Shown: one piece after another, positions 18,112 through 27,378 of the stretch
Layout of the letters: every line of letters starts with the position of its first letter
Numbering within the stretch: the stretch's first letter is position 1
Origin: Algoriphagus halophilus
GTDB lineage: Bacteria; Bacteroidota; Bacteroidia; Cytophagales; Cyclobacteriaceae
DNA length: 64,000 bases
Reading direction: 5' to 3'
Assembly (NCBI RefSeq): GCF_900129785.1
Contig: NZ_FSRC01000001.1
Coordinates: 1,736,001 to 1,800,000 of the forward strand
Translations under genes and position numbers: made by a program
Notes under the pieces: generated by a model
Databases searched by the model: none
Told to the model about the DNA's origin: nothing
Seen by the model: only the letters and a program-made list of their open reading frames with translations

Positions 18112-21078
18112 ATGATAAACTCTACTCCAAATACAAAGCGGGTAGTATTAATGCTGTTCCTTCTAGTTTCCATGGCCACGACTCAGGTTTTTGCCCAAAC
18201 GATGGTTTCTGGTGTGGTGACAGATGCCGACACGAAAGAAACATTGATTGGTGTCAACATTCTTGTTAAAGGAAAAGTAATTGGTACTATATCTGATCTT
18301 TCTGGTAACTATTCCCTAAGCGTAGACCAAGAGCCTCCTTTTACTCTTGTATTTTCTATGGTAGGTTACAATACTCAGGAAGTCGAAGTAACAGGTGGTG
18401 TCAGTAATCTAGACATCCAAATGTCAGAAACATCCATTCTTGGTCAGGAAGTCGTGGTTTCTGCTTCCAGAATGGAAGAAAGTGTATTGCAATCTCCAGT
18501 ATCTGTTGAGAAAATGGACATTATTGCAATTAGAGATGCACCGCAAGCTAGCTTTTACGATGCCATCAATAACATGAAGGGAGTAGAAATGAGTACTCAG
18601 TCTCTCCTATTCAAATCGTTCAATACCCGTGGTTTCAATGCCAACGGGAACGTAAGAACCGTACAATTGATCGATGGAATGGATAACCAAGCACCTGGTT
18701 TGAATTTCTCTGTGGGTAACATTGTAGGAATTTCCGAACTGGATCTGGAAAGCGTAGAATTACTTCCAGGTGCATCATCAGCACTTTATGGTCCTAATGC
18801 CATCAATGGAATATTGTTGATGAATTCTAAAAGCCCATTCTTATATCAGGGACTTTCTGCAAACCTGAAAACTGGTATTATGAATGAAAGCAACAGGTCC
18901 AATCCAACCACAGGTTTTTATAATTTCAGCGCACGTTATGCAAAAGCCATTAGTGATAAGTTTGCCTTCAAAGTGAACTTTGAATATTTGACTGCAGACG
19001 ATTGGCAAGCCAATGACTTTAGAGATCAATCCTTATTGAATGGGTCTACCATTGAAACAGGGAACCCTGGAAATAATCCAGCCTATAATGGAGTCAATAT
19101 TTATGGAGATGAAACCAATGTAAATATGCAGTCCATTGCTCAAGCAATGGTAGCAGCCGGTGTACTTCCAGATGCTGCGTTACCTTTAATTCCAAATACA
19201 TTTGTGTCTAGGACAGGCTATTTAGAGCGTGATTTAGCTGATTATGGCACCAAATCCATCAAGATGAATGCTGCACTGCATTATCGAATCAATGATAATA
19301 TTGAAGCCGTGTTACAGGGAAATCTTGGTTTCGGAACTACAGTTTATACTGGTGCAGACAGATATTCTCTGAAAGACTTTACTATTGGACAATACAAAGC
19401 TGAATTAAGAGCTTCTAACTGGTATTTGAGAGCTTATACTACCCAAGAACGCTCTGGTGATGCCTTTGCAGTTGGTACAGCCGCACAAGGAATCAATGAA
19501 GCTTGGAAAGCCAGTACCCAATGGTTTCCAGAATACGTTGGTGCTTATGCTCAAGCAGTAGGTGCTGGCCTCCCTGCCGATCAAGCTCATTTGGCTGCTA
19601 GAGCATTTGCTGATCAAGGGAGATATATTCCAGGTTCTTCAGAATTCCAAAATGCATTGAAACAAGTTTCCTCGAAGCCAATTCCTGGTGACCAAAATGG
19701 TGTTGGAGCAAGATTTGTAGACAGTAGTAATCTTTACCATTTTGAAGGTTCGTATAACTTCTCTGAACAAATCAAGTTTGCTGAATTCGTAGTAGGTGCC
19801 AACTATAGAATTTACAGCTTAAACTCCAATGGAACCATTTTCGCATTGGATGAAAACGGGGATGAATTCAACATCAATGAATATGGTGGATACATTCAAG
19901 GATCCAAAAGATTCTTCAATGACCATTTCAAATTGACGGCGTCTGCCAGATACGATAAAAACGAAAATTTCGCGGGGCAATGGTCTCCAAGAATTTCGGG
20001 AGTCTATACGGTAGGAAACCATAATTTCAGAGCTTCCTATCAAACAGGTTTCCGTATCCCAACGAACCAAGATCAGTATATAGATTTAAATACTCCTCAG
20101 GCAAGATTGATTGGAGGACTGCCTTTATTTGCGGACCGTTATAATCTCAATAACAATCCAGGGTATACCTTGGCGAACGTGACCAGATTTGGTGCTGCTG
20201 TACAACAATCTGCCCAAGATCCAGCAATTCAATCTCAGGCTATAGAGTATGTTCAAGGTCTTATAGAACAAGGAATCATTGATCCCGCTGATGCCCCTGC
20301 AGCAATAATTCAAGCAATAGGTTTATTTGCTTCTAATGCCAATATTAACCAACTCCAACCTTATGAGATCAAAGAATTCAAGCCTGAAAGGGTCAAGTCT
20401 TTTGAAGTGGGCTATAAAGGGATTTGGGGTAATAATTTGTTGGTGGATGCTTATGCATATTTCAATCGATTCGAAAACTTCAATGGCTTACAAGTGCTGG
20501 TCCAAGATAAAACAGATGCAGGCTTGGCAGGACCCAATGCTATGACTGGATTGAACCTGATCGGAGCGATTCCTAATTCGCGAAATGTTTATGGGCTTCC
20601 AGTAAATAGAACCGAGATTATTGAATCTTGGGGATGGGCAGCAAGTTTGGATTACAAACTTCCTAAAGGCTACACCATTGGAGGTAACGTGTCTTACAAT
20701 ACCCTATCCAATTTAGAGGAATTGGCAGAGACTGGCTTCCAACCAAGCTTTAACACTCCAGAGTATAGATATGTGCTTAATTTTGGAAACAGAGAGGTAG
20801 TTGACAATTTGGGATTTGCTATCTCTTATAGATGGCAAGGAGAGTTTGCTTGGCAATCTTCATTTGTAAATGCTCCTGTTTCAAGCCAACAACTATCTGT
20901 GGTGCCTGCCTATGGTGCTTTGGATGCTCAAATAAGCTATAAGCTGAAAAGCATCAAATCGATCCTAAAAGTAGGTGGTTCCAACTTGTTTAGTAATGGA
21001 TATACGCAAGCTTGGGGAAATCCAACCATTGGAACCATGTATTTCGTAAGCTTGACATTTGATGAATTCTTGAATTAA
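18112..21078 (+). CDS. TonB-dependent outer-membrane receptor with CPD-like N-terminal domain
   Basis: Outer-membrane import protein, 988 residues. A signal peptide (hydrophobic MLFLLVSMATTQVFA) is cut near residue 29. Next comes a carboxypeptidase-D-like beta domain (about 31-115: VSGVVTDADTKETLIGVNI and SDLSGNYSLSV). The plug domain spans roughly 120-250, with VVVSASRMEE, the TRGFNANGN segment, LIDGMD and LPGASSALYGPNAINGI. The rest is a beta-barrel with many aromatic strands. No SusD-like partner follows, so a polysaccharide role is not indicated; the substrate is unknown. A second possible link is the convergent heme lipoprotein. Confidence 0.92.
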   Translation: MINSTPNTKRVVLMLFLLVSMATTQVFAQTMVSGVVTDADTKETLIGVNILVKGKVIGTISDLSGNYSLSVDQEPPFTLVFSMVGYNTQEVEVTGGVSNLDIQMSETSILGQEVVVSASRMEESVLQSPVSVEKMDIIAIRDAPQASFYDAINNMKGVEMSTQSLLFKSFNTRGFNANGNVRTVQLIDGMDNQAPGLNFSVGNIVGISELDLESVELLPGASSALYGPNAINGILLMNSKSPFLYQGLSANLKTGIMNESNRSNPTTGFYNFSARYAKAISDKFAFKVNFEYLTADDWQANDFRDQSLLNGSTIETGNPGNNPAYNGVNIYGDETNVNMQSIAQAMVAAGVLPDAALPLIPNTFVSRTGYLERDLADYGTKSIKMNAALHYRINDNIEAVLQGNLGFGTTVYTGADRYSLKDFTIGQYKAELRASNWYLRAYTTQERSGDAFAVGTAAQGINEAWKASTQWFPEYVGAYAQAVGAGLPADQAHLAARAFADQGRYIPGSSEFQNALKQVSSKPIPGDQNGVGARFVDSSNLYHFEGSYNFSEQIKFAEFVVGANYRIYSLNSNGTIFALDENGDEFNINEYGGYIQGSKRFFNDHFKLTASARYDKNENFAGQWSPRISGVYTVGNHNFRASYQTGFRIPTNQDQYIDLNTPQARLIGGLPLFADRYNLNNNPGYTLANVTRFGAAVQQSAQDPAIQSQAIEYVQGLIEQGIIDPADAPAAIIQAIGLFASNANINQLQPYEIKEFKPERVKSFEVGYKGIWGNNLLVDAYAYFNRFENFNGLQVLVQDKTDAGLAGPNAMTGLNLIGAIPNSRNVYGLPVNRTEIIESWGWAASLDYKLPKGYTIGGNVSYNTLSNLEELAETGFQPSFNTPEYRYVLNFGNREVVDNLGFAISYRWQGEFAWQSSFVNAPVSSQQLSVVPAYGALDAQISYKLKSIKSILKVGGSNLFSNGYTQAWGNPTIGTMYFVSLTFDEFLN

Positions 21079-21252
21079 TAAAGACACAAATCAACTAAGG
21101 GAGTTGGTTCAAAATCAAAGTAGAAGAGCCTATTCGAGTAGTACGCCAAGTTTTGATTGTGAAGCCTTCCTCTTGCCATATCGAGCAAAGTTGAAATGTG
21201 AAACGTACTTTTTGATCGGGAATAAACACTGATAATTAAGCGACTAAATAGG

Positions 21253-21281
21253 AAAGGAGGCAGAATCTGCCTCCTTTTCTT
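21253..21281. terminator. Bidirectional terminator between convergent genes
   Basis: AAAGGAGGCA (21253-21262) pairs with TGCCTCCTTT (21268-21277), loop GAATC, then a T-rich tail. It lies between the receptor gene and the convergent minus-strand lipoprotein gene. The remaining 170 bases of that gap (21079-21252) show nothing I can call. Confidence 0.82.
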
Positions 21282-21305
21282 TTACTCTAAATTCAATCGA
21301 GCGGA

Positions 21306-24300
21306 TTACTCCCACTCTTTTGTCATCGTACTCACGAAGCTTACTAAATCCCTGATTTCTCTTTTGCTCAAAATGGCTTTCATATCCGGCATACTGGAAG
21401 GAGAATTCTTTCGCTCCGAAATTTCAGCATTAGGAATTAATCGCTCTGGTTTAGAGGCTTCTTTAATTACCAATCCTTCTTCTGTTTCTTCCATCAAAGT
21501 ACCATTGACTGCACTACCATCCTTCAATGTAAGCTGAACAAATCCATAACCTGGAGCAAGTCGCTTGCTAGGTTCAATTAAAGCTTCAAGAATTTGTGTT
21601 CTGGAAAGTCTATTGGCAACTCCATTTAGATGAGGACCTGCAGTTCCCCCCATGTCATCGTATCCATGACATCGTATACATTGAGCAGTTTGATTTTGGA
21701 AGAAAATCCTACGACCTGCTCGTACGCTTCCACCTTCCAGGGCACCGCTATAAAGTGCAACAAGATCTCCCCCGGTTCTTTCCTGTTGAATTTGATCGTA
21801 TTTGGACTTTAGCTCTTCTGAACCTGTCTCCGCGATGGCTTCTTCCAACTCAATCATCACCTCATTTGGAAGTTTATTGGCTTTCAAATCTTCTAATAAA
21901 GAATTCCAGATTTCAAGATTGGCCGAATTTGGAAGATTTCCCAAACTAAGTAATGCAGCTTGTCTTTCTTCAATGGTCCTATTTTGAATGACGTCTTTTA
22001 ATAGGTTTTCCATTAAATCCTCAGAGATATCTGTTTTAGTTAATAAGTCCAATCCAACGACCCTTACTGCTTTGGATTTATCATTCATCGCTATTTCTAT
22101 AGGACCAGATATATTGTCTGGGCTCACTTTGGCAAGTGCGAGGATGGCTTCAACACGAACAGGATCTACCGGATCATTTTTTAGAATTGTGATAAGATTA
22201 GGCTCCGCTTCCGAAATTTTCAATTTCCCAATGGACCTTACTGTCTCAACTCTGATCAAATCACTTCGGTCAGTAAGTAATTTTATTAATGAGTTACTTA
22301 CAGAGGCTTGAATAGGTGCTAAATCTCTCTCAACCGCTCCACGGTTTCTTCCATCTACTCTATCCAAAACGGATGGCTTTGCCCAAGTACCAATGGTAGC
22401 AATAGCCTCAGCTTTCAATACCGGATTGATTCCAGGCTTAGCGATATACGTTTTTAAATTTTCAAGGGATTTCTCAGTTCCCACACGAAGGTTTGCCCCA
22501 ATGGCTCTTCTGATCAATGGCTCATTTTGAAAGGAAGTAGTCACTAATAAATCGCCCAAGGCAGGAAGTGCTGGCTCAATAGAAAAATCATCATTGATGG
22601 CTCTGGCAACTTCTGTAACGATGTATTCATCGGAATCCGAAAGGAAAGCCGTGATGCCTGGTTCGGCCATTCTTCTCAATGCCAAAACTGCTCCCAAACG
22701 AACAGCGGGAGATGGATTGGAGGCCAAAGCGATCAATGGCTCTTTCTTATTGATTCTTGCCAAAGCCAAGCTCGCAGCATGCCTTAAAAAGGCATCCTCG
22801 TCATTATTTTCCTTTAATACATTGATCAATCCGTCAATTGCAGGTTCATAGGCTATTCTTCCCAAAGCTTCTGAAGCAAAGAACCGGACTCTGATTTCTG
22901 AATCACTCAACAAAGGCATCAAGGCATTTCCAGCCTCTTTATACTTAATATCTCCTATCCATTTTGCTGCCTGGGCTCTGATTTCAGGATCTGAATCCTG
23001 TAATAAAGCAACTAAAGACTCCGCATAATCCATTTTATCCATTCTAGCCAGCTGGCTGATGCCTACAATGGCATGGATTCTGGCAAGCTGATTGTTTTTT
23101 TGATTGATACCTGCTTCAAATATCTGGAAGCCTTTCTCCCCTCTTTTAGCTAATTCAAACTGGGCTTTTCTCCTTATTCTCATGTCCTCATCACCCAAAT
23201 ATTCTCCTAATGCTTCATCAGTGAGGGTTTTAAAATCAGTGTTGATTACCTGGGCAGTGATCTTTCTAGCTTCCCAATTTTTTCCGGATGGATCATCCAG
23301 TTTCCAAACTCTTCCATAATTCTTGGTATTCCAACCCTGTATCCAATCCGCAAAGTATAGGGATCCATCCGGACCAAAATCAAGTCCAGTGGCCAATACT
23401 CCCCCCATCACTTTTTCAGTCTGGGACATTTTAAAAGAGGCTCCATCTGGCTCCAGTTTAAAAGCATGTATTCCCGAAGCCGTCGGATTTCCAACAAAAG
23501 AAGCTACAAAAAATGTGTTCTTCCATTTATCTGCTAAAGCAGTACCTGGATTAAATACCATCCCGGTAGGTCCGTTGATATAATTTTGAATCGGTGGAGT
23601 GATATAAGCTGCCTGGCCTTCGTGTCTTGGTAAATACAACTTTTCATCCATCCATACCTTATAGGTATTGTTTTCCGGATCGCGGTATTTTCCAAATTGC
23701 CAGTTGGTTCTCCAACCGGTATCAGATCCATTTACCAAGTAAACCAAACGTTCGCTTTCTCCACCATGATCCCCGTCATTGTCCACGGAGATCAGGTTAT
23801 TGTATTGATCAAATGTAAACTCATGGGTGTTTCTCACTCCCATGGCGAAGATTTCAAAATCACTTCCATCAGGATTGGCTCTAGCAATCACCCCCCTGTT
23901 GGGGTATTTCCACTCTTTCCCATCTGGACCTTTTCCATTGAATCCAATGTCACCGATTCCCCAATAAATTCTTCCATCAGGACCTAATTCAAGCCCTGAC
24001 ATCCCATGTCCTCCAAATCCGATGTGGATTCCGTATCCATGGGAAATAGACTCTTTCTCATCCATGATGCCATCGTTATTGGTATCGGAAAGTCTCCATA
24101 AGTCTGGTCCTACTCCAATAAATAAGTTGTCTTCCAATTTCAATAAAGCACCTGCAACATCTGTCGTTACATCGTTGAAATCTTGGACCATCATTTGGGA
24201 ATAATCGGCGAAACCATCTCCATCCTTATCTTCTAACCTATATAGCTCCTCGCGCTCCACTGTCATGTCCCGCCAGTCATGGGATCCGTCCCCATTGACA

Positions 24301-24722
24301 TCGGCAAGCCAGGTGTTTTTATCCGACATCTCTGGGGACAAGGTCTTTTGTAAAAAGGATCTTTTCTCCTCTATAGTTTGTAGACTGATCGATTCGATTT
24401 CCCAGTCTTGATGCCCCCTAATGTCAAATTCGGAGTTTTTCTGACGGTTGGTTCGAGTGTAGTACAAACTACCATCATCTGTAACTTGAATGGAAATAGG
24501 GTCATACACCAGTGAATCTACTGCCCATAGTTTGAGCTCCAGTCCTTCGGCAAGGGTGGGACTAATTTGTGTTTCAGCCGCTTGGGCCATGTCCGCTATT
24601 TCTTCTTTCGTGAGTGTTTTTTCGCGCAAGTCTATTTTTTCTCCTTGACATGCAAAAAAACCAGGAATAGCAGCCGCCAATAGGTATTTGGCATAGGTAT
24701 TTTTCATCTTGGGTTGAGGCAT
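21306..24722 (-). CDS. Propeller-HEAT-cytochrome c lipoprotein (PVC-type heme-binding family)
   Basis: Large exported protein of 1138 residues. A lipoprotein signal ends at Cys25 (IPGFFAC); a second Met at residue 6 is a possible start. Residues about 45-480 form a sugar-dehydrogenase-like beta-propeller, with acidic D-x-D-G-D segments that may bind calcium (LEDKDGDGFADY, NGDGSHDW) and GVGPDLWRL and GLELGPDGRIYWGIGDIG. Residues about 520-960 are HEAT-like repeats (ALLQDSDPEIRAQAAKWIG). The C-terminal domain binds heme through CIRCH at residues 1015-1019, with a probable Met ligand near 1111. Likely an envelope redox enzyme; substrate unknown. Confidence 0.88.
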   Translation of the reverse strand: MPQPKMKNTYAKYLLAAAIPGFFACQGEKIDLREKTLTKEEIADMAQAAETQISPTLAEGLELKLWAVDSLVYDPISIQVTDDGSLYYTRTNRQKNSEFDIRGHQDWEIESISLQTIEEKRSFLQKTLSPEMSDKNTWLADVNGDGSHDWRDMTVEREELYRLEDKDGDGFADYSQMMVQDFNDVTTDVAGALLKLEDNLFIGVGPDLWRLSDTNNDGIMDEKESISHGYGIHIGFGGHGMSGLELGPDGRIYWGIGDIGFNGKGPDGKEWKYPNRGVIARANPDGSDFEIFAMGVRNTHEFTFDQYNNLISVDNDGDHGGESERLVYLVNGSDTGWRTNWQFGKYRDPENNTYKVWMDEKLYLPRHEGQAAYITPPIQNYINGPTGMVFNPGTALADKWKNTFFVASFVGNPTASGIHAFKLEPDGASFKMSQTEKVMGGVLATGLDFGPDGSLYFADWIQGWNTKNYGRVWKLDDPSGKNWEARKITAQVINTDFKTLTDEALGEYLGDEDMRIRRKAQFELAKRGEKGFQIFEAGINQKNNQLARIHAIVGISQLARMDKMDYAESLVALLQDSDPEIRAQAAKWIGDIKYKEAGNALMPLLSDSEIRVRFFASEALGRIAYEPAIDGLINVLKENNDEDAFLRHAASLALARINKKEPLIALASNPSPAVRLGAVLALRRMAEPGITAFLSDSDEYIVTEVARAINDDFSIEPALPALGDLLVTTSFQNEPLIRRAIGANLRVGTEKSLENLKTYIAKPGINPVLKAEAIATIGTWAKPSVLDRVDGRNRGAVERDLAPIQASVSNSLIKLLTDRSDLIRVETVRSIGKLKISEAEPNLITILKNDPVDPVRVEAILALAKVSPDNISGPIEIAMNDKSKAVRVVGLDLLTKTDISEDLMENLLKDVIQNRTIEERQAALLSLGNLPNSANLEIWNSLLEDLKANKLPNEVMIELEEAIAETGSEELKSKYDQIQQERTGGDLVALYSGALEGGSVRAGRRIFFQNQTAQCIRCHGYDDMGGTAGPHLNGVANRLSRTQILEALIEPSKRLAPGYGFVQLTLKDGSAVNGTLMEETEEGLVIKEASKPERLIPNAEISERKNSPSSMPDMKAILSKREIRDLVSFVSTMTKEWE

Positions 24723-24795
24723 TAAAATTTGAACAATGCCACAAAATAAGGAAAATCAATGAGCTAGCATCTCCGTTCAAAAAATGATCCTTATA

Positions 24796-24830
24796 AAAAC
24801 AAAAATCCCGATCATAGACCGGGATTTTAA
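24796..24830 (-). terminator. Terminator of the tRNA-Glu transcription unit
   Basis: AAAATCCCG (24802-24810) pairs perfectly with CGGGATTTT (24820-24828). Read on the minus strand the stem is followed by a T-rich stretch, so it ends transcription of the two tRNA genes. Confidence 0.82.
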
Positions 24831-24903
24831 TTCACTTTAACCACTAACAACCATAAAACAAAAATGGGATTAGACCATGCGGGGATTGAGCTTTTGGTCT
24901 TAG

Positions 24904-24975
24904 TAGTCCGTACGGGAATCGAACCCGTGTTTCATCCGTGAAAGGGATGCGTCCTAACCCCTAGACGAACGGACC
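24904..24975 (-). tRNA. tRNA-Glu (anticodon UUC)
   Basis: Read on the minus strand, a 72-base cloverleaf: seven-pair acceptor stem (GGTCCGT with ACGGACT, first pair G-T), D-arm with TAGGGGTTAGGAC, anticodon stem CATCC/GGATG around loop CTTTCAC with anticodon TTC, and T-arm ACGGGTTCGATTCCCGT. The discriminator is A; CCA is not encoded. Its sequence is the same as the second copy at 25030-25101. Confidence 0.97.
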
Positions 24976-24980
24976 ATTCA

Positions 24981-25125
24981 GCAAGGTATTTCAAGAACAG
25001 CTGTTAACTTGTTGGTTTTCAACTGTTTGTAGTCCGTACGGGAATCGAACCCGTGTTTCATCCGTGAAAGGGATGCGTCCTAACCCCTAGACGAACGGAC
25101 CATTTTTGACTGCTGAAATACCTGC
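24981..25125 (-). repeat. Inverted repeat bracketing a tRNA-Glu, possible processing stem
   Basis: GCAAGGTATTTCA (24981-24993) and TGAAATACCTGC (25114-25125) can pair over twelve bases with one bulge, enclosing the upstream tRNA copy. In the precursor RNA this would form a long leader-trailer stem. A ten-base palindrome AACAGCTGTT lies inside the spacer. Whether RNase III or another nuclease uses the stem is inference. Confidence 0.6.
25030..25101 (-). tRNA. tRNA-Glu (anticodon UUC), second copy
   Basis: Identical 72-base tRNA, 54 bases from the first copy and upstream of it in the transcript. Anticodon TTC, discriminator A, no encoded CCA. The flanks differ between copies, apart from an inverted repeat that brackets this copy (24981-24993 and 25114-25125). 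Confidence 0.97.
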
Positions 25126-25292
25126 TTTCCGAAATGGTTTTGCAAATATAGAAGGTTCATTTTATAATCCCAATTCCCCCTCCAAAATTTCTTTGGTTTT
25201 TTGCTAAAATCCTGAGTTAAAAGGAATAAAATTTTTCTTCGAGGGGATTACAGTCTTTTGACTAATTTTAGGTTTAATTTCAAATCAGATCC

Positions 25293-26303
25293 ATGAACCC
25301 ATCTTCTGGAAAAAAAATTGCCATCAATGGTTTTGGCAGAATAGGCAGATACACGGCCAAATTAATTTTAGAAAACAAATCCCTCCAACTAGTCGCTATT
25401 AATGATTTAGCAGATCCACAAGCGATTGCGCATTTGTTGAAATATGACTCAGTTCATGGGAAATTAAACGCTTCCATATCTTTAGAGCAAGACCATTTAA
25501 TGGTAAATGGCAACCCTATCCAATTGTTTGGACAATGTGATCCAGCAAAACTGCCTTGGAAAGAATTGGGTATTGATTTGGTCCTGGAATGTACAGGTAG
25601 GTTCACAGATCGAGCTGGAGCGGAAAAACATTTAAACGCAGGAGCGGAAAAAGTAATTATCTCAGCCCCCTCTCAAGACCCAAGTATCAAAATGGTGGTA
25701 TTGGGAGTGAATGACGAAATTCTTACCGGAGAAGAACGCATCATTTCCAATGCTTCTTGTACTACCAATTGCCTCGCTCCTATGGTGAAGGTTTTGGACG
25801 AGCAGTTTGGATTGGTGAAGGGTTTTGCTTCCACTGTCCACTCTTACACCAACGATCAAAATCTTCATGATGCTCCACACCGGGATTTAAGACGGGCCAG
25901 GGCGGCAGCATATTCCATTATTCCTACCACCACAAATGCGGGTAAGGCCCTGGATATTGTGCTACCCAAGCTTGCAGGAAAAGTAGAAGCTTCAGCGATG
26001 CGGGTTCCTGTTCCAGATGGCTCTTTGACTGATCTTATCGTGGAATTACAGCAGGAAGTAACGGAAGCTCAAGTCAACCTGGCATTCAAAACTGCTAGTA
26101 ATTCTTATCTAAAAGGCTTCTTAGAAGTAGAGGATAGCCCGATTGTATCCATGGACATCATAGGTAATCCCCATTCCTGCATCATAGACTCTGAATTAAC
26201 CTCAGCCAAAGGAACCATGGTCAAAGTAGTAGGTTGGTATGACAATGAAGCAGGATATGCAAATAGGCTACTCAACTTGACGATGAAAATCACAAAATCC
26301 TAA
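25293..26303 (+). CDS. gap: Glyceraldehyde-3-phosphate dehydrogenase
   Basis: Phosphorylating GAPDH of glycolysis, 336 residues. The NAD-binding start AINGFGRIGR, the catalytic Cys156 in SNASCTTNCLAP and the following STVHSYTNDQ with the catalytic histidine are all present, along with PTTTNAGKA and MRVPVPDGSL. It lies alone on the plus strand, upstream flank holding the tRNA pair; it converges with the VOC protein gene, stop codons directly abutting. Cytosolic. Whether it prefers NAD or NADP cannot be judged with certainty. Confidence 0.96.
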   Translation: MNPSSGKKIAINGFGRIGRYTAKLILENKSLQLVAINDLADPQAIAHLLKYDSVHGKLNASISLEQDHLMVNGNPIQLFGQCDPAKLPWKELGIDLVLECTGRFTDRAGAEKHLNAGAEKVIISAPSQDPSIKMVVLGVNDEILTGEERIISNASCTTNCLAPMVKVLDEQFGLVKGFASTVHSYTNDQNLHDAPHRDLRRARAAAYSIIPTTTNAGKALDIVLPKLAGKVEASAMRVPVPDGSLTDLIVELQQEVTEAQVNLAFKTASNSYLKGFLEVEDSPIVSMDIIGNPHSCIIDSELTSAKGTMVKVVGWYDNEAGYANRLLNLTMKITKS

Positions 26304-26312
26304 TCAGGATTT
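26295..26312. terminator. Candidate hairpin at the gap/VOC convergent junction
   Basis: AAATCCT (26295-26301), loop AATC, AGGATTT (26306-26312): a perfect seven-base stem spanning both stop codons. No strong T run follows on either side, so it is only a possible bidirectional terminator. Confidence 0.4.
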
Positions 26313-27365
26313 GACTCTATTAAGGGAAAGCATTTTCACAATAAAATTAGGAAGTGTTTTCCCTTGCTTTCGCTTTTTAAGATCCAGGTACCATCCCCAT
26401 TTTTCCATAATTGGGATTTTATGGGTTTCTACCATCTCTACCAATGTTCCATCAGGATCTTCTATGTAGGCAAAATGTCCTGCAGCTTTGCCCATATCAA
26501 AGCCATTATTACTATCTACCGTAAAAGGAAATCCTGAATCAGTAAGGTTGGCACGAAGGGTTTTCATTCCGTTGACATCAAAACAAACATGAATGAAGCC
26601 TAAATCTCCCCATAACCTTCCTTTATAGATCTTTTCCCGAGCTGAATTATTGACAGAAATCAGTTCTACAGTAGTTTGACAAAGTAATTTACCAAAGGCC
26701 CCTGTTCTATTTTCTGAGCTCCTTAAAATTACCCTGGAAAAAGACTCTTGTTCTTCTGTTAAGGGAGCAAAGTCTTCCCACTCTTTTGTTCCGTTAAACA
26801 ATACCTCAGAATGCTGGTAAATACACTGGTATAGTGGAACAGACTTTTCTATGTCAGTTACTCCGATCACCACTCCGGACACGCCCCCGGTTAAATCTTT
26901 ATTTTTGCTGAACCAAGATTGGTTTTCTTCTATCTCAAAAACATTGTCATAGGGATCTTTTAAATAAAAATGCCATACGCCTATGGGGTTTTTGCTTGGA
27001 GTACCAAGTAAGTGGACCCCTTCAGACTTCATAAAGTCATAGGTTTCTTGGATGTCTTTACATCTGATTTTTACAGCAAGAATCCCCAAATCACCCCAGG
27101 ATATTTTCTTAGCCGGGCCAGTAGGAGTCCTGGATGTAAATTGCCAGATTTCAAAACCGCCTCCCCCTTGCATATTCATAGCAAGAATGGCATGCCTTTT
27201 TTCAACTTTCCCTGCCGTATAACGAGTCATCAAAGCTGCTTCGGCACTGTCTTGGAAAATCGGAACATCCATTTTAAAAATTTTTCGATACCACTTCCAT
27301 GCTTCATTAGCATCCTTTACTCCAATTCCTACTTGCTGAATGCCATTAATGGTTGCTTTGTTCAT
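26304..27365 (-). CDS. VOC-superfamily protein with two glyoxalase-like domains
   Basis: Soluble protein of 353 residues with two vicinal-oxygen-chelate modules. The first covers about residues 5-150 (GIQQVGIGVKDANEAWKWY ... FYLKDPYDNVFEIEE), the second about 160-315 (GGVSGVVIGVTDIEKSVPLY ... FAYIEDPDGTLVEMVE). Both end with the Asp-Pro-(Tyr/Asp)-x-x-hydrophobic-x-Glu pattern that supplies a metal ligand. Such proteins include dioxygenases, lyases and resistance proteins; the reaction cannot be told. It begins in a run of minus-strand genes, 13 bases from a glycosyltransferase gene. Confidence 0.82.
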   Translation of the reverse strand: MNKATINGIQQVGIGVKDANEAWKWYRKIFKMDVPIFQDSAEAALMTRYTAGKVEKRHAILAMNMQGGGGFEIWQFTSRTPTGPAKKISWGDLGILAVKIRCKDIQETYDFMKSEGVHLLGTPSKNPIGVWHFYLKDPYDNVFEIEENQSWFSKNKDLTGGVSGVVIGVTDIEKSVPLYQCIYQHSEVLFNGTKEWEDFAPLTEEQESFSRVILRSSENRTGAFGKLLCQTTVELISVNNSAREKIYKGRLWGDLGFIHVCFDVNGMKTLRANLTDSGFPFTVDSNNGFDMGKAAGHFAYIEDPDGTLVEMVETHKIPIMEKWGWYLDLKKRKQGKTLPNFIVKMLSLNRVKS

Positions 27366-27378
27366 TCCGATCTAATTA

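Noticed and set aside
21079..21252. Short inverted AATCAAA/TTTGATT pairing after the TonB receptor gene.
   Set aside because: Seven bases over a 40-base loop in AT-rich DNA is expected by chance.
21596..24204. Many plus-strand open frames opposite the 1138-residue lipoprotein gene.
   Set aside because: All lie antisense inside a gene with clear domain structure and have no motif or neighbours of their own; they are frame shadows.
24904..25101. Integration site at the tRNA-Glu pair.
   Set aside because: tRNAs are common insertion points, but neither a partial tRNA copy nor mobile genes are seen beside them.
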